Shown: positions 60,016-64,000 of the stretch, in pieces
Numbering within the stretch: position 1 is the stretch's first letter
How the letters are laid out: each line of letters begins with the position of its first letter
NCBI RefSeq assembly: GCF_004571025.1
Contig: NZ_SPQT01000036.1
Coordinates: 1 to 64,000 of the forward strand
DNA from: Bradyrhizobium niftali
Lineage (GTDB): Bacteria > Pseudomonadota > Alphaproteobacteria > Rhizobiales > Xanthobacteraceae
Length of the DNA: 64,000 bases
Reading direction: 5' to 3'
Position numbers and translations under genes: made by a program
The notes under the pieces: generated by a model
Database searches by the model: none
What the model was told of the DNA's origin: nothing
What the model saw: only the letters and a program-made list of their open reading frames with translations

Positions 60016-61056
60016 CTAGGCCGACCACGGCTCCGCTTCGGCGGCGCTCTTCGCCTTGGCCGACACCGGGGCCTCTCCGATCACGTCGACAAGCGCGCGC
60101 AACGCTTCCTTGACGCCGTCGCCGGTGATGCCGGAGAGCAGCAGCGGTGTCTTCTTGGCGGCGCGCTTCAGCCGGTCCTTCTGCTTCTTGAGCTCGTCCG
60201 GCTCGACCGCGTCGATCTTGTTCAGTGCCACGATCTCGATCTTGTCGGTGAGCAGCCCGCCATAGGCATTGAGCTCCGTGCGCACGGTCTTGTAGGCCTT
60301 GCCGGCGTGCTCGCAGGTCGCATCGACGAGATGCAAGAGCACGCGGCAGCGTTCGACATGGCCGAGGAAGCGGTCGCCGAGGCCCGCGCCTTCATGCGCG
60401 CCCTCGATGAGACCTGGAATGTCGGCCAGCACGAATTCGCGGCCGTCGGCATTCACGACGCCGAGCTGCGGATGCAGCGTGGTGAAGGGATAGTCGGCGA
60501 TCTTCGGCTTGGCCGCGCTGACCTTGGAGAGGAAGGTGGACTTGCCGGCATTGGGCAGGCCGACGAGGCCGGCGTCGGCAATGAGTTTCAGCCGCAGCCA
60601 GATCCAGCGCTCCTCGCCGGGCTGGCCGGGATTGGCGTTGCGCGGCGCGCGGTTGGTCGAGGATTTGAAATGCGCGTTGCCGAAGCCGCCATTGCCGCCC
60701 TCGGCGAGCACGAATTTTTCGCCGACATTGGTGAAGTCGTGGATCAGCGTCTCGCGGTCCTCATCGAAGATCTGCGTGCCCATCGGCACCTTCAGCACGA
60801 TGTTCTTGCCGTTGGCGCCGTGACGGTCCGAGCCGGCGCCATTCTCGCCCTTCTGGGCCTTGAAATGCTGCTGGTAGCGGTAGTCGATCAGCGTGTTCAG
60901 CCCGTCGGCGACCTCGATGATGACATTGCCGCCGCGACCGCCATTGCCGCCGGAGGGGCCGCCGAATTCGATGAACTTCTCGCGGCGGAACGCCACGCAG
61001 CCGTTCCCACCGTCACCGGAGCGGATATAGACCTTTGCTTCGTCGAGGAATTTCAT
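60016..61056 (-). CDS. obgE: GTPase ObgE/CgtA
   Basis: Essential GTPase of 50S assembly and stress response. 346 residues: glycine-rich Obg domain (1-158; MKFLDEAKVYIRSGDGGNG) and GTPase domain with P-loop GLPNAGKST, switch ADIPGLIEGAHEGAGLG and NKID. No large C-terminal OCT domain. ATG at 61056. In the conserved order it is followed by proB; here two other genes come between. Confidence 0.97.
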   Translation of the reverse strand: MKFLDEAKVYIRSGDGGNGCVAFRREKFIEFGGPSGGNGGRGGNVIIEVADGLNTLIDYRYQQHFKAQKGENGAGSDRHGANGKNIVLKVPMGTQIFDEDRETLIHDFTNVGEKFVLAEGGNGGFGNAHFKSSTNRAPRNANPGQPGEERWIWLRLKLIADAGLVGLPNAGKSTFLSKVSAAKPKIADYPFTTLHPQLGVVNADGREFVLADIPGLIEGAHEGAGLGDRFLGHVERCRVLLHLVDATCEHAGKAYKTVRTELNAYGGLLTDKIEIVALNKIDAVEPDELKKQKDRLKRAAKKTPLLLSGITGDGVKEALRALVDVIGEAPVSAKAKSAAEAEPWSA

Positions 61057-61170
61057 GGGCCATAGGTAGGCCAGCCGGTCCCCCGCGGCAACCCGGACTT
61101 ACCCGCAAATCGGCCGAAATTCCGCTAATTTCGCCCCTTGCTTAACCCCAAGACGACTTCCAAGACGACC

Positions 61171-61650
61171 TCAGAGGGGCCGACGCCGGATCAGGAATTT
61201 CTGCGTGCCCTCCAGCACCAGCTCCTTGCGCTGGTTGAACACGGTGCTTTTGAGCGTCACCACGCCGGTCGAGCGTCCCGGCATCAGCTCCGTGACCTCG
61301 AGCGCGGGATAGATGGTGTCGTCGGCGAACACGGGCTTGAGGAACCGGCTCGATTGCTCGAGGAAGCCGACCAGGGAGTCCTCGACCATGAAGGGAAACA
61401 GGCCGGCGCCGGGCGCGGTGTGGATCAGGGTCTGGAAGCCGTGGGCGAGCAGATGCGGCATGCCGCGGCTGCGGCAATACTCCACGTCGTAATGCACGGG
61501 GTGGGTGTCGCCGCTCGCGGTCTGGAACGCCGCGAACACCGCCGAGGTCTGGGTCCGGCTCGGCAGCACGAAGCGTTCGCCGACGACGAAATCCTCAAAC
61601 CAGCGTTGCGTGGGGATCATGCGGTGCCTGGCTGGATCGAAGTCGGTCAT
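61171..61650 (-). CDS. MaoC-family hot-dog dehydratase
   Basis: 159 residues from the ATG at 61650 after AAAGAGAGCTTTGAC. One hot-dog domain; SGDTHPVHYDVEYCRSRG carries the Asp and His of R-hydratases, and LLAHGFQTLIHTAPG follows. Probably hydrates an enoyl-CoA; the substrate is unknown. The open frame continues upstream to 61932, but there it only translates the family D repeat. Divergent from the DMT transporter. Confidence 0.88.
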   Translation of the reverse strand: MTDFDPARHRMIPTQRWFEDFVVGERFVLPSRTQTSAVFAAFQTASGDTHPVHYDVEYCRSRGMPHLLAHGFQTLIHTAPGAGLFPFMVEDSLVGFLEQSSRFLKPVFADDTIYPALEVTELMPGRSTGVVTLKSTVFNQRKELVLEGTQKFLIRRRPL

Positions 61651-61808
61651 GTCAAAGCTCTCTTTGTCGATGAGGCGCCTATCGCTACCGCGATGCGAAG
61701 AGTGCGACAATCCGTTCAATTCGGCGGTGGTGGGCTTGTCCTGGTCGCCCACGTCATTAAAACGACCGCAAGCGACGCTAATCGCCGGCTTTCCGTGCTC
61801 TCTCCGCC

Positions 61809-61894
61809 CGTCATTGCGAGGAGCGAAGCGACGAAGCAATCCAGACTGCCGCGGTGGAGACAGTCTGGATTGCTTCGCTTCGCTCGCAATGACG
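61809..61894. repeat. Palindromic intergenic repeat, family D
   Basis: CGTCATTGCGAGGAGCGAAG...GAAGCAATCCAGACTG and the inverted CAGTCTGGATTGCTTCGCTT-CGCTCGCAATGACG. It lies between the divergent MaoC and DMT genes, ending 24 bases before the DMT start. Confidence 0.88.
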
Positions 61895-61918
61895 ACCTCT
61901 CTCACTCCGACTCGTTCA

Positions 61919-62833
61919 ATGTCCTTCTTCAAGAACCTCTCCGCCTATGACGACCGATCGGCGCGACTGGCCGGCATTGCACTCATGGTGCTGTCGATCT
62001 TCATGTTCTCGTTCGGCGATGCCATGGGCAAGTTCCTGGTCGGGACTTATTCGGTGGGGCAGCTGCTGTTCCTGCGCGCCTGCGCGGCGTTGTTGCTGCT
62101 GTCGCCGCTGATCTGGCGGCAACGTCACCAGTTCCTGCATCTGGAGCGGCCGCGCTTGCAGCTGTTTCGCGTCGTGCTGTCGACGCTGGAAGTGGCGGCC
62201 TTCTTCCTTGCGACGGTCTATCTGCCGCTCGCCGACGTCATCACGTACTATCTCGCCGGCCCCATCTTCGTCACCGCGATGTCGGCGATCTTCCTGGGCG
62301 AGAAGGTCGGCTGGCGGCGCTGGACGGCGATTCTGATCGGTTTCTGCGGCGTCGTGATCGCGCTGCGGCCGTCGGCGCAAACCGTCAGCCTGCCGGCGCT
62401 GATCGCGCTCGGCGGCAGCCTGTCCTTTGCGACGCTGATGCTGATCACGCGCAGCCTGCGCAAGACCCCCGACATCGTGATGGCGTCCTCGCAATTCGTC
62501 GGCACGTTTTCGCTGGGCGCGGTGCTGTCGGCATTCCACTGGGTGCCGCCGACGTCAGGCAGCCTCGTCATCTTCGCGCTGGCCGGATGCATCTCGGTGA
62601 CGGCGCTGTTCTGCGTCAACCGGTCGCTCAAACTCGCGCCGGCCAGCGTCGTCGTGCCCTATCAATATTCGATGATCGTCTGGGCCGTGATCTTCGGCTT
62701 CGTCGTGTTCGGCGACGTGCCGTCGATCGCAACCATCGTCGGCGCCGCCATCATCATCGGCGCCGGGTTCTATATTTATCTGCGCGAGCGCGATCTGGGG
62801 CGTGGGGCTGTGGACGTTAATCCGCCGGCGTAG
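61919..62833 (+). CDS. DMT-superfamily transporter (EamA type)
   Basis: 304 residues with about ten membrane spans in two EamA halves: LAGIALMVLSIFMFSFGDAM ... LSTLEVAAFFLATVYLPLAD ... GFCGVVIALRP, then PALIALGGSLSFATLMLITR ... MIVWAVIFGFVVFGDVPSIA. Such proteins usually export amino acids or other small metabolites. ATG at 61919; upstream sequence is a repeat, so the promoter must lie within or before it. Confidence 0.92.
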   Translation: MSFFKNLSAYDDRSARLAGIALMVLSIFMFSFGDAMGKFLVGTYSVGQLLFLRACAALLLLSPLIWRQRHQFLHLERPRLQLFRVVLSTLEVAAFFLATVYLPLADVITYYLAGPIFVTAMSAIFLGEKVGWRRWTAILIGFCGVVIALRPSAQTVSLPALIALGGSLSFATLMLITRSLRKTPDIVMASSQFVGTFSLGAVLSAFHWVPPTSGSLVIFALAGCISVTALFCVNRSLKLAPASVVVPYQYSMIVWAVIFGFVVFGDVPSIATIVGAAIIIGAGFYIYLRERDLGRGAVDVNPPA

Positions 62834-62845
62834 CCACACCCACAA

Positions 62846-62993
62846 CGTCATCCCGGGGCGCGCAAAGCGCGAACCCGGGATCCATACCCACAAGAGGTCG
62901 TTTTGCGAAGGCTCGGAGTGGGCGCTTTGCCTCACACTTCTCCCTGGGATTATAGGTCCCGGGCTCGCAACTTCGTCGCGCCCCGGGACGACA
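62846..62993. repeat. Palindromic intergenic repeat, family C (variant)
   Basis: CGTCATCCCGGGGCGCGCAA-AGCGCGAACCCGGGATCC with the arm GGTCCCGGGCTCGCAACTTC-GTCGCGCCCCGGGACGAC. Between convergent DMT and GNAT genes. Confidence 0.8.
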
Positions 62994-63018
62994 GTGGAGA
63001 ATGTAGCGGCGCTTCTAC

Positions 63019-63612
63019 CTACCTCACGCGCCTCGCGCTGCTCCAGCTCTTCAGCGACGCCCACACGCCGCGCGACAGGCGGAAGCAGTCGACGGGCGTG
63101 GAGGAGCCCAGCGCCAGGAAGCGGTGCAGCTGGACGCCGCTCCACTGGAAGCCGCACTTTTCCAGCACCTTGCGCGAGGCGGGGTTGGTGACGCGCGCGC
63201 CGGCATAGAGGTGGTCGTCCTCGAACTCCTCGAAGAAGAAGTCGATCGCGCCGCGCGCGGCCTCGGTGGCGAAGCCCTGGCCCCAATGCTCGACGCCGAG
63301 CCAGTAGCCGAGCTCGGCATTGTCGGGCTTCGAACAGTCGATCCCGACCATGCCGACCGGTCCGCGGTCGTGCTCGATCAGGAACACGGTCTCGCTGCCG
63401 ATCTCGGCGGTGGCGCGGACGAATTCGACGGCGTCGTCCAGCGAATATGGATGCGGCAGGCGGCGGGTATTTTCCGCGACACGGCGGTCGTTGGCGAGGT
63501 GGGCGATGGTCCTGACATCGGCAAGTGTCGGGCGCCGCAAGGTCAGCCGTTCGGTGGCGACGACGCTCGGTCTCGCCTCCCGCAAGGTGGTGCTCGAAAA
63601 ATCCTGCAACAT
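63019..63612 (-). CDS. GNAT N-acetyltransferase, RimJ/RimL type
   Basis: 197 residues from the ATG at 63612. TERLTLRRPTLADVRTIAHL and GYWLGVEHWGQGFATEAARG are the signatures of the RimJ/RimL group, which acetylates protein N-termini or small molecules; RVTNPASRKVLEKCGF is the CoA-side helix. The gene sits next to rpmA as in related genomes. Substrate unknown. Confidence 0.9.
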   Translation of the reverse strand: MLQDFSSTTLREARPSVVATERLTLRRPTLADVRTIAHLANDRRVAENTRRLPHPYSLDDAVEFVRATAEIGSETVFLIEHDRGPVGMVGIDCSKPDNAELGYWLGVEHWGQGFATEAARGAIDFFFEEFEDDHLYAGARVTNPASRKVLEKCGFQWSGVQLHRFLALGSSTPVDCFRLSRGVWASLKSWSSARRVR

Positions 63613-63643
63613 GTCCGGCTCCGTCGAAGTCACTAAGACAAAA

Positions 63644-63674
63644 CGAAAGGGGAGGCCGGTTTCCCGCCTCCCCT
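63644..63674 (-). terminator. Terminator after rpmA
   Basis: Nine-pair stem AGGGGAGGC (63648-63656) / GCCTCCCCT (63666-63674); the minus-strand read continues TTCGTTTTG. It lies 66 bases beyond the rpmA stop and 36 before the GNAT start. Confidence 0.7.
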
Positions 63675-63739
63675 GGAGCCTACTTGTGGACTCCGCCGGT
63701 TTGGTCAGGACCCGGCGGACTCCAAATTTGATCCACCGT

Positions 63740-64000
63740 CTATTCAGCCGCCTCTGCGATCGGGAGCACCGATACGAACGTGCGGCCGTTGGCTTTGGCT
63801 TGGAACGTGACGCGACCCTCGATCTTGGCGAACAAAGTGTGGTCCGTGCCCATGCCGACATTAAGGCCGGGGTGCCAGGTGGTGCCGCGCTGACGCGCAA
63901 TGATGTTGCCGGGAATCACAACTTCCCCGCCGAACGCCTTGATACCGAGGCGCTTGCCCTTGGAATCGCGACCGTTGCGCGATGAACCGCCTGCTTTTTT
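63740..64000 (-). CDS. rpmA: Large ribosomal subunit protein bL27 (cut by window edge)
   Basis: The last 86 codons and stop are present; about three N-terminal residues (normally MAH) lie beyond the right edge. KKAGGSSRNGRDSKGKRLGI and VIPGNIIARQRGTTWHPG are invariant bL27 sequence. The N-terminus reaches the peptidyl-transferase centre. rplU is expected just outside the window. Confidence 0.97.
   Translation of the reverse strand, partial: KKAGGSSRNGRDSKGKRLGIKAFGGEVVIPGNIIARQRGTTWHPGLNVGMGTDHTLFAKIEGRVTFQAKANGRTFVSVLPIAEAAE

Noticed and set aside
61651..61932. N-terminal extension of the MaoC protein
   Set aside because: The added residues translate the family D repeat (VIASEAKQS-type peptide), a known artefact of this element, and a good start exists at 61650.

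Overview
The window is a high-GC, gene-dense stretch of alphaproteobacterial chromosome, most likely Bradyrhizobium or a close relative in the Nitrobacteraceae. The basis is established knowledge of gene order (dapF-mtaB-ftsY-ispZ-ccm-acnA; mdh-sucCD-odhAB-lpdA; atpHAGDC; obgE-proBA-nadD-rsfS-rlmH), the protein sequences (DUF2336, DUF2794, DUF1223, DUF4337) and the palindromic intergenic repeats typical of Bradyrhizobium. It was not confirmed by a database search. I see no prophage, transposase, CRISPR array, rRNA or tRNA gene.

Layout. 1-5878: a truncated exported low-complexity protein, then dapF-mtaB, a DUF2336 protein, an RluA-type pseudouridine synthase and ftsY. 6001-9955: the septation protein gene ispZ, and on the minus strand the cytochrome c maturation genes ccmA-B-C-D-G. 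10198-16680: aconitase, a DUF1223 protein, a repeat-rich spacer holding an orphan terminator, a DUF2794 protein, a GNAT and a Bax-inhibitor-1 membrane protein. 16959-23030: a YbbP/YbbA-type ABC exporter divergent from a TesA-type esterase, then thpR and zapE. 23274-33832: a TCA block (mdh, sucC, a DUF1579 protein, sucD, sucA, sucB, an SDR, lpdA), followed by a small membrane protein. 34554-39153: DUF4337, xerC, priA and rlpA. 39814-45011: the F1 part of ATP synthase. 45176-48101: a membrane-anchored class III nucleotide cyclase and two tandem RppH-like Nudix hydrolases. 48178-56794, minus strand: divergent polysaccharide deacetylase, ctpA, envC-like, rlmH, rsfS, nadD, proA, proB. 57010-64000: a Bug-type binding protein, a sulfatase, obgE, a MaoC protein, a DMT transporter, a GNAT and the start of rpmA.

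The genes form a coherent housekeeping set: lysine/peptidoglycan precursor (dapF), proline (proAB) and NAD (nadD) synthesis; nearly a full oxidative arm of the TCA cycle feeding respiration (ccm genes) and ATP synthase; translation quality control (obgE, rsfS, rlmH, mtaB, rpmA); and envelope or division functions (ftsY, ispZ, zapE, rlpA, envC, ctpA, xerC).

About two dozen palindromic repeats in at least eight sequence families sit in the spacers, including inside the atp and ccm operons. The most interesting signals are a perfect CtrA-type box containing a GANTC site, next to a dyad, in the AT-rich spacer upstream of rlpA; an orphan minus-strand terminator implying an unannotated small RNA; the cyclase with three repeated cysteine modules outside the membrane; and a Bug/sulfatase pair lying between obgE and proB. 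I found no clear new multi-gene system; those four are the leads.
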